A stretch of DNA of 38,312 nt, from NCBI GenBank assembly GCA_964448395.1, contig CAYUWM010000008.1:1-38312 (forward strand), given 5' to 3'. The position numbers and the translations under genes are program-made. The notes under the pieces are model-generated. The model had not been told where the DNA came from, searched no databases, and worked only from the letters and a program-made list of their open reading frames with translations. The stretch comes from CAYUWM01 sp964448395. GTDB lineage: Bacteria > Chloroflexota > Dehalococcoidia > E44-bin15. Within the stretch, counting starts at the first letter, position 1. Each line of letters starts with the position of its first letter. Shown in pieces: positions 13,579-22,215 of this stretch.

Positions 13579-14883
13579 CTATCCCTTGGTGGCCACAGCT
13601 AAAGCGGGGAGATAAAGTGCCGGCGACTTCAGCGCTCCGCCCACCCATTCCGCCTTGTCGCCGATGGCCTCGACCCTCTTCAGCGCTTGGTAGATATTAC
13701 CCGATACCATGGTATTTTTAACCCGACCGACGATCGTGCCGTTCTCCACCTTGTAGCCCAGCAGGACGTTGCCACTGAAATCGCCGCCCAGCACGTTTCC
13801 CTGCTCCGCGCCGATGAGCATATCGATGACCAGCCCCTCCTTCATATCGCGAATCATTGCTTCCAGCGGCGTGTCACCCTCATCGATAAGCACCGCGCTC
13901 ACCGAAGGGGTAGGGAGGCTGCCCCTCGACCGGTTACCGTTGCCGGTGCTGCGATTGCCGGTGAGGGCAGCGGTCTGCAGGTCATAGAGAAAATCGGTAA
14001 CCACACCCCTTTCGATAAGTGCCGTCCTCTGGCTGGGCACCCCTTCATCATCGCAGGGACGGCTGGCGGGGCGGTAGTTAATGGTGGGGTCGTCCCATAG
14101 CGAAAGCCTCTCGTCGAACAGACGCTCGCCCTGCTTGCCCCCCAGGGGCGAGGCACCCTCCATCACCATCTTTCCGTTGACCGCCAGTGCCAGCGGGGTA
14201 AAGACGGCACTCCTGACACCTTTGGGGGTCAGGATCACCGGGAGCCTGCCGGTGGCCACCGATGCGGTATTCTTCGCCAGCTCAAGCTGATCGATCACCG
14301 GGGCGATGATCGCCTCGATATCGGTGACCGGGTGGCATGAGCTCTCGCTCTCACCCACGAAAAGCATGTCCGTGTCCCGTATTAACGTACCCTCGATGCC
14401 GACGGAAAAATAGCTCTTGCGGTAGCTTGCCTTGCCGCCGCGCGAATTCAGTATATCGACCGTCACCCGGCTCTTGGCCACCTCAGCCTCGCAGACGAGC
14501 TCCGGTGTATGCGCGAGCAACTTCGCGATCAGGGCGTTGCCCATCTCAACCATATCGTCAATGTCGAATGATTCAACCTCGCTGTCGTACACCTCGACCC
14601 CGGGATACCGTTGAGCCGCAGGCAGTTCGAACCTCGCCGCCGCACCGAACTGCGAGGTCTCCATCGCCATGTTCACCAGCGCCTGCGGGTTATCCAAACG
14701 GGTGGTGGTGGCGAAACCGATCTTCCCGTCCTTGACGACGCGCAGCGAAACCGAGGTCGCCTCTCCGGTCTCCAGCATCTTGAGGCGGTTGGCCTCGAAG
14801 CCGACCGGCATCTCCAGCAGCGTCACCTTGAACACCTCAGCCTCGTCGGCGACCCTACTGGCAAGTTCCAGGATTCTCTCCAA
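13579..14883 (-). CDS. pmbA: TldE/PmbA-type subunit of the TldD/TldE metalloprotease
   Basis: The 434-residue protein is the non-catalytic partner of TldD. TldD/TldE degrades unfolded or modified peptides, and in known cases removes leader peptides from RiPPs such as microcin B17. Family marks include DEGVPSQRTALIERGVVTDFLYD, GNRSRGSLPTPSVSAVLIDEGD, GLVIDMLIGAEQGNVLGGDFSGN and the closing GGALKSPALYLPALAVATKG. It has no HExxxH motif, as expected for this subunit. The start is TTG at 14883, directly after the tldD stop codon, with GGGAGG upstream. The two subunits are therefore translationally coupled, consistent with heterodimer formation. Confidence 0.92.
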   Translation of the reverse strand: MERILELASRVADEAEVFKVTLLEMPVGFEANRLKMLETGEATSVSLRVVKDGKIGFATTTRLDNPQALVNMAMETSQFGAAARFELPAAQRYPGVEVYDSEVESFDIDDMVEMGNALIAKLLAHTPELVCEAEVAKSRVTVDILNSRGGKASYRKSYFSVGIEGTLIRDTDMLFVGESESSCHPVTDIEAIIAPVIDQLELAKNTASVATGRLPVILTPKGVRSAVFTPLALAVNGKMVMEGASPLGGKQGERLFDERLSLWDDPTINYRPASRPCDDEGVPSQRTALIERGVVTDFLYDLQTAALTGNRSTGNGNRSRGSLPTPSVSAVLIDEGDTPLEAMIRDMKEGLVIDMLIGAEQGNVLGGDFSGNVLLGYKVENGTIVGRVKNTMVSGNIYQALKRVEAIGDKAEWVGGALKSPALYLPALAVATKG

Positions 14884-16260
14884 CTACTTCCCTCCCAGCA
14901 GGCAGTTGCGGATGCGGATATGGGGACTGCCGTTGGATACCGGCAGCGGCGACTGGGCCCCCTTGCCGCAGCCACCCCCCTGATTCATCTCCAGGTCATC
15001 ACCGACAGCGTCGATGTTGCCCAGCGTGGTAAATACGTTGCCGGTAAGCACCACCGGACGCAGCAGCTCTTCCACCCTGCCGTTGCGAATCATATAGGCC
15101 TCGCCGGCGGAGAAGGTGAACATCTCCATGCTGGTCATCCCCCCGTACCAGTTCTTAACGTATACCCCTTCCTTGATATCGGCTATCATGTCGCCGAACG
15201 AGATATCCTGGGACTCGATAAACGTGTTGGTCATGCGCACGATGGGCGGATGGCCGTAGTTTATGGCGCGGGCGTTGCCGGTGGGGGCTTCGCCCATCTT
15301 GGCCGCCGTCTCCCTCGAGTGCAGCCGACCCACCAGCACCCCTTCCCTGATCAGATATGTCCTGGTAGCCGGCACCCCCTCGTCGTCGTATTTGTAGCTG
15401 CCGCGGAGCCCGGGGATGGCGGCGCCGTCCACGATGTTCAGGTACTTCTCGCCGAATTTGCGCCCCAGCACCATGATCTCCTTCATTCGATCGTTCTCAT
15501 AGACGAAATCAGACTCGGAGAGATGCCCGAAGGCCTCATGGGTGAAGACGCCGGCGAGCACCGGATTGAGGACTACGGTGTACTCACCCCCCTTGACCTG
15601 CGGCGCAGCGAGCAGTGCCACGGCGCGCCGGGCGGCATCCTCCACCTGCTCCTGCAGGCCCTCCACGAAGGTGAAGTCCCCGCTGGAGCCCACGCTCAGC
15701 GAGACCTGCTGCACATCTCCGTCCTCCCTGGCGACTACTACCACGCGCAGGGAGAGTCCGTCCTTGGTCTGCTCGATATAGCTGCCCTCGGAGTTAGCGA
15801 ATATGACTGATTTCTTGCCGTCACCGTAAGCCAGTATCGATGTCTGGATCTTGGGTGTGGCCCAGATGATATCATTATATTCGTCAAGTATGCGCTTCTT
15901 CTGTGCCAGCGGCACGCTCGATGTATCCTTTTTTATCTGCGGAGCCACGATATCCACCACCGGATCCACCGGCGCCAGCCTGCTCTCCTCTTTGCCCACC
16001 AGCCGTGCCTGCTTAACCGTCAGCGCCACCTTGTCCCGTAGACCTTCGATCTTGTTAAAACTGGAGAATCCCCATCCCCCCTTAATCATCGCGCGCACAT
16101 TGCCGCCGCGGCTGGTGCTTCGGCCCACATCCTCCAGCTCCCTGCCACGGTACTGGATACGGCTAGACTCCCTCTCTTCAATACGTATCTCCACATAGTC
16201 CGCATCCTGTCCCTTGAGGGCTTGCTCGATCTGCTGGCGCATATTATCCGTTTCGCCCAT
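14884..16260 (-). CDS. tldD: TldD, catalytic zinc metallopeptidase subunit
   Basis: The 458-residue protein has the zinc motif HEAFGH (241-246) of TldD, followed by LSESDFVYEN. Near the C-terminus is MNQGGGCGKGAQSPLPVSNGSPHIRIRN, typical of the family and carrying a conserved Cys. It forms a heterodimer with PmbA/TldE. The ATG at 16260 has AAAGGATATAC upstream. A likely promoter lies on the minus strand just upstream (TTGACA with a weak TGTAAA 16 bases later). The region shared with the divergent antiporter gene contains a 10-bp inverted repeat. No RiPP precursor gene was recognised nearby, so a general peptide-degradation role is the safer reading. Confidence 0.95.
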   Translation of the reverse strand: MGETDNMRQQIEQALKGQDADYVEIRIEERESSRIQYRGRELEDVGRSTSRGGNVRAMIKGGWGFSSFNKIEGLRDKVALTVKQARLVGKEESRLAPVDPVVDIVAPQIKKDTSSVPLAQKKRILDEYNDIIWATPKIQTSILAYGDGKKSVIFANSEGSYIEQTKDGLSLRVVVVAREDGDVQQVSLSVGSSGDFTFVEGLQEQVEDAARRAVALLAAPQVKGGEYTVVLNPVLAGVFTHEAFGHLSESDFVYENDRMKEIMVLGRKFGEKYLNIVDGAAIPGLRGSYKYDDEGVPATRTYLIREGVLVGRLHSRETAAKMGEAPTGNARAINYGHPPIVRMTNTFIESQDISFGDMIADIKEGVYVKNWYGGMTSMEMFTFSAGEAYMIRNGRVEELLRPVVLTGNVFTTLGNIDAVGDDLEMNQGGGCGKGAQSPLPVSNGSPHIRIRNCLLGGK

Positions 16261-16303
16261 GTATATCCTTTTACAGTAAGGTCAGAACCAGTTTACAGAG
16301 GCA

Positions 16304-16375
16304 CAGCTACAATTGTCAATGATTGCCCTGCATTCCCGCTTATATATATGCTAGAATATTCAATGATTGTAGCTG
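16304..16375. promoter_or_regulatory. Divergent control region with widely spaced inverted and direct repeats
   Basis: Between tldD (minus) and the antiporter gene (plus), CAGCTACAAT (16304-16313) is repeated as its exact reverse complement ATTGTAGCTG (16366-16375). TCAATGATTG occurs twice in direct orientation (16316-16325 and 16360-16369). The right-hand elements lie just upstream of the antiporter start codon. On the minus strand a TTGACA for tldD sits between the left-hand copies. The arrangement suits a regulator binding two sites, possibly with looping. Confidence 0.4.
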
Positions 16376-16388
16376 CAGGAACCATACT

Positions 16389-18080
16389 ATGGCGGAACTT
16401 GAACTTCTGGTACTAATCTACGTTCTGGTAGCAGCTTTGGCTGGCGGGATGATTGCTCGTCTTCTACGGCTGCCGGTCATCTTGGGCTACCTCGCTGGAG
16501 GCATGGTAGTCGGCCCCTACGGCACTGGTCTGGTTAAACTGGAAGAGCTGGGCCAGATCGAAACCCTGGCGCAGATCGGCGTCGCCCTCCTCCTCTTCAC
16601 ACTAGGGATGGAGTTCTCCCTCAAGACGCTGAAGAAGATGGGAAGGGTTGCCATATTCGGCGGCCTGGCGCAGATCCTCATCACCACCGGGCTGGGTTTC
16701 GCCATCGGCACCCTGCTGGGCTGGCCCCCGAGCGAAGCCGTGTTCTTCGGCTTCCTCATCTCCCTGTCCAGCACCATGATCGTCATCAAGCTACTGATGG
16801 ATCGTGGAGAGATCGACACCGCCCACGGGCGGGTGATGATCGGCATACTCCTGGTGCAGGACCTGGCGGTGATCCCCATGATGGCGCTGGTGCCCGCCTT
16901 CGGGGAGCCGGGCCTGGCCGGTGCACTGGGCAAAGCTGTCCTGACCACGGTGATATTCCTGGGTGCGATGGTTGTGCTGGGCCTCTGGGTCTTGCCGCGT
17001 TTCATGCGGCGGGTGGCAGCGGTGCGCTCGCGGGAGCTTTTCCTGCTTACAATCGTCGGCTTCTGCCTGGCAGTGGCCTTCGGTACATACTATTACGGGA
17101 TATCGCTGGCGCTGGGGGCTTTCGTGGCCGGGATCCTCATCAGCGAGTCCGACTATGCCTATCAGGCTATAGCCGAGGTGGTACCCCTGCGTGATATCTT
17201 CGCCACCCTGTTCTTCGTCTCGCTCGGTATGCTTATCGACCTTGGCTTCATGGCAGACAATATTGGGATGGTTATCGGGGTGGTAGCTGCGATAATCGGA
17301 GGCAAATTCATCATCTGCTCCCTTATCCCGAGGATATTCGGCTACACTCATAAGACCGCGCTGTATACCGGCGCCGGGCTGTTCCAGATCGGCGAATTCA
17401 GCTTCGTTCTGGCCGCCGCTGCATTGAGTGCCGGGGTCATATCCAAAGATGTGTACGACTTGACCTTGAGCAGCGCGGTTATTACTATATTGTTGACACC
17501 CCTCGCTATAGTAACGGCAACCGTCCTGTACCGAAAGCTCAGCCAGGGAGAGAGGTTCGCCGCTATTCTGGCGCGGCGTACCGATCCCCAGTTCAGTCGG
17601 GGATTCCAGTTGGCCAACCACGTGGTGATATGCGGTTGTGACCGCATTGGACGTAACCTGAGCAGGGTTCTGGAGCAAAGAGGCTTCTCCTACCTGGTTA
17701 TAGATAATGACCCTAAGATTATCGACGCCCTGCGGGCCCGCGACGTGCCTTGTATGTATGGAGATGCCAGCAATCCGGAGATACTGTCGAGGGCGGTCCT
17801 GGAAAAGGCTAAGGTATTGGTTATCACCTTCCACGAACCTATCGGAACAGAGCTCACGGTGAGGAACGCGCTGGCGATCAACCCCAAGCTGGACATAGTC
17901 GCCCGCGTTCACTTCGATGATGAGGTGACTAAGCTCCGCGACATCGGTGTCGCCGAGATGGTGAGACCCGATGTCGAAACCAGCATGGAGATCGTGCGCC
18001 ATACCCTGCACCGCTTCGGACTTACCGGCACCGAGATACAGTACATCCTCACCGGGCTCCGGGAAGAGGGCCTGAAATGA
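16389..18080 (+). CDS. CPA2-family monovalent cation:proton antiporter with TrkA-N domain (KefB-like)
   Basis: The 563-residue protein has about 12 membrane segments over residues 1-380 and then a cytoplasmic Rossmann domain. The membrane part shows family sequences such as LGYLAGGMVVGPYGTGL, LLLFTLGMEFSLKTLKKMG, SLSSTMIVIKLLMDRGE and LGAFVAGILISESDYAYQ. The C-terminal TrkA-N/RCK domain begins HVVICGCDRIGRNLSRVLEQ and contains YGDASNPEIL, an NAD(H)-binding regulatory domain. It exchanges K+ or Na+ for H+ across the membrane. The ATG at 16389 has GCAGGA upstream. Earlier in-frame starts lack an RBS and add a non-conserved leader. It begins a run of plus-strand genes to argC. Confidence 0.93.
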   Translation: MAELELLVLIYVLVAALAGGMIARLLRLPVILGYLAGGMVVGPYGTGLVKLEELGQIETLAQIGVALLLFTLGMEFSLKTLKKMGRVAIFGGLAQILITTGLGFAIGTLLGWPPSEAVFFGFLISLSSTMIVIKLLMDRGEIDTAHGRVMIGILLVQDLAVIPMMALVPAFGEPGLAGALGKAVLTTVIFLGAMVVLGLWVLPRFMRRVAAVRSRELFLLTIVGFCLAVAFGTYYYGISLALGAFVAGILISESDYAYQAIAEVVPLRDIFATLFFVSLGMLIDLGFMADNIGMVIGVVAAIIGGKFIICSLIPRIFGYTHKTALYTGAGLFQIGEFSFVLAAAALSAGVISKDVYDLTLSSAVITILLTPLAIVTATVLYRKLSQGERFAAILARRTDPQFSRGFQLANHVVICGCDRIGRNLSRVLEQRGFSYLVIDNDPKIIDALRARDVPCMYGDASNPEILSRAVLEKAKVLVITFHEPIGTELTVRNALAINPKLDIVARVHFDDEVTKLRDIGVAEMVRPDVETSMEIVRHTLHRFGLTGTEIQYILTGLREEGLK

Positions 18081-18096
18081 ACGTCAGGAGGCTCGG

Positions 18097-18711
18097 TTGG
18101 CTCGCGTAATATTGGTAAGGCACGGACAGACGGGTTGGAACAAGCAGGAGAGGTTCAGGGGCTGGGCCGACATCGACCTGGATGACACCGGGCGGAGACA
18201 GGCGGAGGCGGCCGCAAGAAGGGTTTCCCAACAATGGGGGGTGACAGCCATTTATTCCAGCCCGCTGAAGCGGGCGCTGGCCACCGCCCAGGCGCTGGCC
18301 GATACCGCCGGTCTTGAGGTGGTTCCCGTCGAGGGCATAATCGACATGAAGTTTGGCGTGTGGCAGGGCATGTCGATAGCGGACGTAAAGGAGAGCTACC
18401 CCGAACAGTTCGACCTCTGGTGTAACCGGCCCGAGATACTTGCAATCCCCGACGGGGAAACCCTGGAGGATGTTCGCAGGCGGTCGGTCGCCACCATCGA
18501 GGGGCTGGCGGCGAAGCACGGCGGTGAAACGATAGCGGCGGTCACCCACCGGGTGATATGCAAGGTGCTCCTCTGCCACCTGCTGGGGCTGGACAACTCC
18601 CACTTCTGGCAGATAGAGCAGGATACCACCGCGATCAACGTTTTTGAACTCGAAGAAGGGAAGCCAACCGTGCATTTGATAAACGACACCTGCCACCTGA
18701 AGAACGGATGA
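18097..18711 (+). CDS. Histidine phosphatase family protein (phosphoglycerate-mutase-like)
   Basis: The 204-residue protein has the phosphohistidine motif LVRHGQTGWN near residue 7, RFRGWADIDLDDTGRRQA, SSPLKRALATAQ, and the second catalytic His in AAVTHRVICKVLL. Members include cofactor-dependent phosphoglycerate mutases, alpha-ribazole phosphatase (CobC) and broad phosphatases. The length of about 200 suggests a phosphatase rather than a mutase. A TTG start is supported by GTCAGGAGG placed 5-8 bases upstream. It follows the antiporter gene by 16 bases and overlaps the nth start by four bases (ATGA). Confidence 0.9.
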   Translation: MARVILVRHGQTGWNKQERFRGWADIDLDDTGRRQAEAAARRVSQQWGVTAIYSSPLKRALATAQALADTAGLEVVPVEGIIDMKFGVWQGMSIADVKESYPEQFDLWCNRPEILAIPDGETLEDVRRRSVATIEGLAAKHGGETIAAVTHRVICKVLLCHLLGLDNSHFWQIEQDTTAINVFELEEGKPTVHLINDTCHLKNG

Positions 18712-19361
18712 CTGTAAGCCATATTATCGAGATGCTCGACCGGGAATACGGCCGCCCCGTGTGGCAGCCGCGCGGCGACCCCTTATCCGAACTGATCGCC
18801 ACCATACTCTCGCAGAACACGTCGGACACCAATTCGGGGAGGGCTTTTCACAATCTCACCCGGAAATTCGCAAGCTGGGAGCGGATGGCGGACGCAGAGG
18901 TCGGGGAGATCGCGGCGGCCATAGAGAGCGGCGGACTGAGCCGGGTCAAGGCGCCGCGCATCAAGGCCGTGCTCGATATCGTGCGCCAGGAGCGGGGTTC
19001 CCTCGACCTGGGGTTCCTCAGCGACATGCCGCTGCCGCAGGCGAGGGCCTGGCTCGAGGCCCTGCCCGGCGTGGGTCCCAAGACAGCGGCGTGCGTGCTC
19101 CTGTTCTCGCTGGGGAGACCGGTGCTGCCGGTGGATACCCATGTATACCGGGTCTCCAGACGACTGGGGCTTATCGATAACGGCGTGACCCCGGCCCGGG
19201 CGCACGGTCTGCTGGAGGAACTGTTACCGACCGATGCCATCTACCGGTTCCACGTGAACATGGTAACGCACGGCCGAAGGGTCTGCCGGGCGCAGCGACC
19301 CCGCTGCCGGGAATGTGTGCTCATTGAGGTTTGCAGATATGGACAGGGAGCGATTCGATAG
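18708..19361 (+). CDS. nth: Endonuclease III-like DNA glycosylase/AP lyase
   Basis: The 217-residue HhH-GPD enzyme removes oxidised pyrimidines and cuts at abasic sites. Visible features are LSQNTSDTNSGRAF, the helix-hairpin-helix LPGVGPKTAACVL with the catalytic Lys, VDTHVYRVSRRLGL with the catalytic Asp, and the iron-sulfur loop C-x6-C-x2-C-x5-C (CRAQRPRCRECVLIEVC) near the C-terminus. The length is normal. Its ATG overlaps the stop of the preceding phosphatase gene, and its 3' end overlaps the next gene by 23 bases, so these genes are tightly coupled. Confidence 0.92.
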   Translation: MTVSHIIEMLDREYGRPVWQPRGDPLSELIATILSQNTSDTNSGRAFHNLTRKFASWERMADAEVGEIAAAIESGGLSRVKAPRIKAVLDIVRQERGSLDLGFLSDMPLPQARAWLEALPGVGPKTAACVLLFSLGRPVLPVDTHVYRVSRRLGLIDNGVTPARAHGLLEELLPTDAIYRFHVNMVTHGRRVCRAQRPRCRECVLIEVCRYGQGAIR

Positions 19362-19731
19362 GCTGGTGGCCGAGGCGGTGGAAAGCCTGCCGCCGGAGTT
19401 CAAGCAGAGGCTGGAGAACATCGACGTGGTGGTGCAGGAATGGCCCACCCGCCACCAGCTGGTCAGCGTGGGGCTACGCAGCCGGTGGGAACTGCTCGGA
19501 CTTTACGAGGGCATCCCGCTGACCGCTATGGGCCGAAGCCACGCGACTGCATTGCCGGATAAAATAACGATATTTCGCAAGCCGATCGAGATGGCGTACC
19601 GCACCGAACAGAGGGTAGTGCGCGGCATCGCGGACACGGTGCGCCACGAGATAGCGCACCACTTCGGGATCAGCGATGCGCGGCTAAGCGAGATAGAGAG
19701 ACAGAGGAGAAAGGAAACCAATCATGAATGA
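19339..19731 (+). CDS. Metallopeptidase family protein (minimal zincin, HExxH)
   Basis: The protein of about 130 residues (from MDRERFDRLVAEAVESLPPEF) ends with DTVRHEIAHHFGISDARLSEIE, an HExxH zinc motif with a downstream acidic residue. It matches the small zincin-like metallopeptidase family (PF06262/DUF1025-like), whose substrates are mostly unknown. I start at ATG 19339, with GAGG upstream, inside the nth gene. An in-frame GTG 24 bases earlier lacks support. It overlaps the thiolase start by 8 bases, so it belongs to the same transcript. Confidence 0.85.
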   Translation: MDRERFDRLVAEAVESLPPEFKQRLENIDVVVQEWPTRHQLVSVGLRSRWELLGLYEGIPLTAMGRSHATALPDKITIFRKPIEMAYRTEQRVVRGIADTVRHEIAHHFGISDARLSEIERQRRKETNHE

Positions 19732-21013
19732 AGTGGTCATCGTAAGCGGCGTCAGGACCGCCATCGGGGCCTTCGGCGGCTCGCTCAAGGACGTCCCCGT
19801 GGTGCAGCTGGGCAGTATCGTCATTAAAGAGGCGATGCGCCGCGCCGGGCTGAGGCCGGTGGTCACCGACGAGAAGATGGCCTGCGGGCCAGACGTCTTC
19901 TGCGGCGAAGGGCTCACCGAGCTGGAGAGGCAGTACTACGACTGGGACCAGTCCCTCAAGCCGGTGCAGGTCGACGGGGTGATCATGGGGCAGGTGATAC
20001 TGGCGGGCACCAGGCAGAACCCCGGCCGCCTGGCGACGGTGTACGCCGGGCTGCCCAAGGAGACCAACGCCTTCACCATCAACAAGCTGTGCGCCTCAGG
20101 GATGAAGGCCATCACCCTGGGTGTGGAGTCGATACTGCTGGGCGAGTCGGACGTGGTGATCGCCGGGGGGATGGAGAGCATGAGCAACGTCCCCTACGCC
20201 CTGCCCAAGGCCCGCTGGGGGTACCGCATGGACCTCGACGGGAAAGCGGAGATGCTCGACCTGCTATTGTGGGACGGACTACAGGAGACGTTCTACAACT
20301 ACCACATGGGCTACACCGCGGAGAACGTGGCCGAAAGGTACGGCATAACCCGGGAAGAGCAGGACGAGGTGGGCCTGATGAGCCACCAGCGGGCGCGGGC
20401 GGCGATAGCCGACGGCATCTTCGGACAGGAGATCGTCCCCGTCCCGGTGCCGCAGCGTAAGGGCGACCCGCTGATGTACGATACCGACGAGCGCCCCATG
20501 GACACCAGCCTGGAGAAGATGGCCAAGCTGCCGACCCCGTTCAAGAAGGGCGGCACGGTCACCGCCGGCAACTCGTCGGGGGTCAACGACGCAGCCGCCG
20601 CGGTGGTGCTGATGTCGAAAACGAAGACCGACGAGCTGGGCCTCGAGCCGTTCGCCAGGGTCAGGGCGTATGCCTCCGGGGCGGTCGACCCCGCCTACAT
20701 GGGACTGGGCCCCATACCGGCGACGCGGCACGTCCTGAAGAAGACCGGCCTGTCGGTCGGCGACTTCGACAACATCGAGCTTAACGAGGCCTTCGCCGCC
20801 CAGGCTATCGCCTGCATGCGGGAGCTGGGCCTCAGCTGGGACAACACCAACGTGCACGGCAGCGGTATCTCGCTGGGGCACCCCATCGGTTGCACCGGAG
20901 CCCGAATTGTGGTAACACTGATGCATCAGATGAAGAGAGGCGACCTGCACCTCGGCCTGGCCACGCTTTGCGTCGGCGGCGGGCAGGGGATGGCGATCGT
21001 GCTGGAAAGGTAG
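19724..21013 (+). CDS. Thiolase family protein (acetyl-CoA C-acyltransferase)
   Basis: The 429-residue enzyme performs the thiolytic last step of beta-oxidation, or the reverse condensation. The acylated Cys123 is in NKLCASGMKAI, NEAFAAQA gives the oxyanion-hole Asn354, His386 is in SLGHPIGCTGAR, and the second Cys416 is in LATLCVGGGQG. Compared with typical thiolases of about 393 residues it has an insertion at about residues 46-80, which contains two extra Cys and several acidic and aromatic residues. It could serve the split MFE-2 pathway encoded at 10044-11960, although it is 8 kb away and sits in an operon-like run with DNA-repair and housekeeping genes. Its stop codon is directly followed by the argC start. 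Confidence 0.92.
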   Translation: MNEVVIVSGVRTAIGAFGGSLKDVPVVQLGSIVIKEAMRRAGLRPVVTDEKMACGPDVFCGEGLTELERQYYDWDQSLKPVQVDGVIMGQVILAGTRQNPGRLATVYAGLPKETNAFTINKLCASGMKAITLGVESILLGESDVVIAGGMESMSNVPYALPKARWGYRMDLDGKAEMLDLLLWDGLQETFYNYHMGYTAENVAERYGITREEQDEVGLMSHQRARAAIADGIFGQEIVPVPVPQRKGDPLMYDTDERPMDTSLEKMAKLPTPFKKGGTVTAGNSSGVNDAAAAVVLMSKTKTDELGLEPFARVRAYASGAVDPAYMGLGPIPATRHVLKKTGLSVGDFDNIELNEAFAAQAIACMRELGLSWDNTNVHGSGISLGHPIGCTGARIVVTLMHQMKRGDLHLGLATLCVGGGQGMAIVLER

Positions 21014-22030
<1,017 letters not shown>

Positions 22031-22050
22031 CCAGCCAGCCCGCGCTGTGC

Positions 22051-22056
22051 TACAAT
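22051..22056 (+). promoter_or_regulatory. -10 box (TACAAT) of the tRNA-Glu gene
   Basis: TACAAT lies 15 bases before the tRNA 5' end, placing the transcription start near 22063. No clear -35 box is seen. Confidence 0.4.
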
Positions 22057-22071
22057 ATCAGGGTTGGAAAT

Positions 22072-22144
22072 GCCCCCATCGTCTAGTGGACCAGGACGCT
22101 AGCCTTTCAAGCTGGAAACAGGAGTTCAATTCTCCTTGGGGGTA
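22072..22144 (+). tRNA. tRNA-Glu (anticodon UUC)
   Basis: A full cloverleaf can be drawn. The acceptor stem pairs GCCCCCA with TGGGGGT (closing G-U pair), and the discriminator base is A. The D-arm region is TCGTCTAGTGGACCAGGACGC, as in bacterial tRNA-Glu. The anticodon stem CTAGC/GCTGG encloses the loop CTTTCAA with anticodon TTC, and the T stem is AGGAG/CTCCT. The CCA tail is not encoded. It lies 41 bases after argC. Confidence 0.95.
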
Positions 22145-22215
22145 CTAGCTACCACTATCTCTCCCCTGAAACAGAATAGCGCAATGTGCGATGTGCAATG
22201 TTGTGTATTCGACCA

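Noticed and set aside
16791..18011. Minus-strand frame of 406 codons opposite the antiporter gene
   Set aside because: The composition (His, Gln, Asp-rich, no hydrophobic core) is that of an antisense shadow, and the TrkA-N and membrane sequences are on the plus strand.
22145..22215. Attachment-site duplication of the tRNA-Glu 3' end
   Set aside because: No second copy of the tRNA 3' end was found downstream and no integrase is present. Only short GCAATGTG-type repeats occur here.
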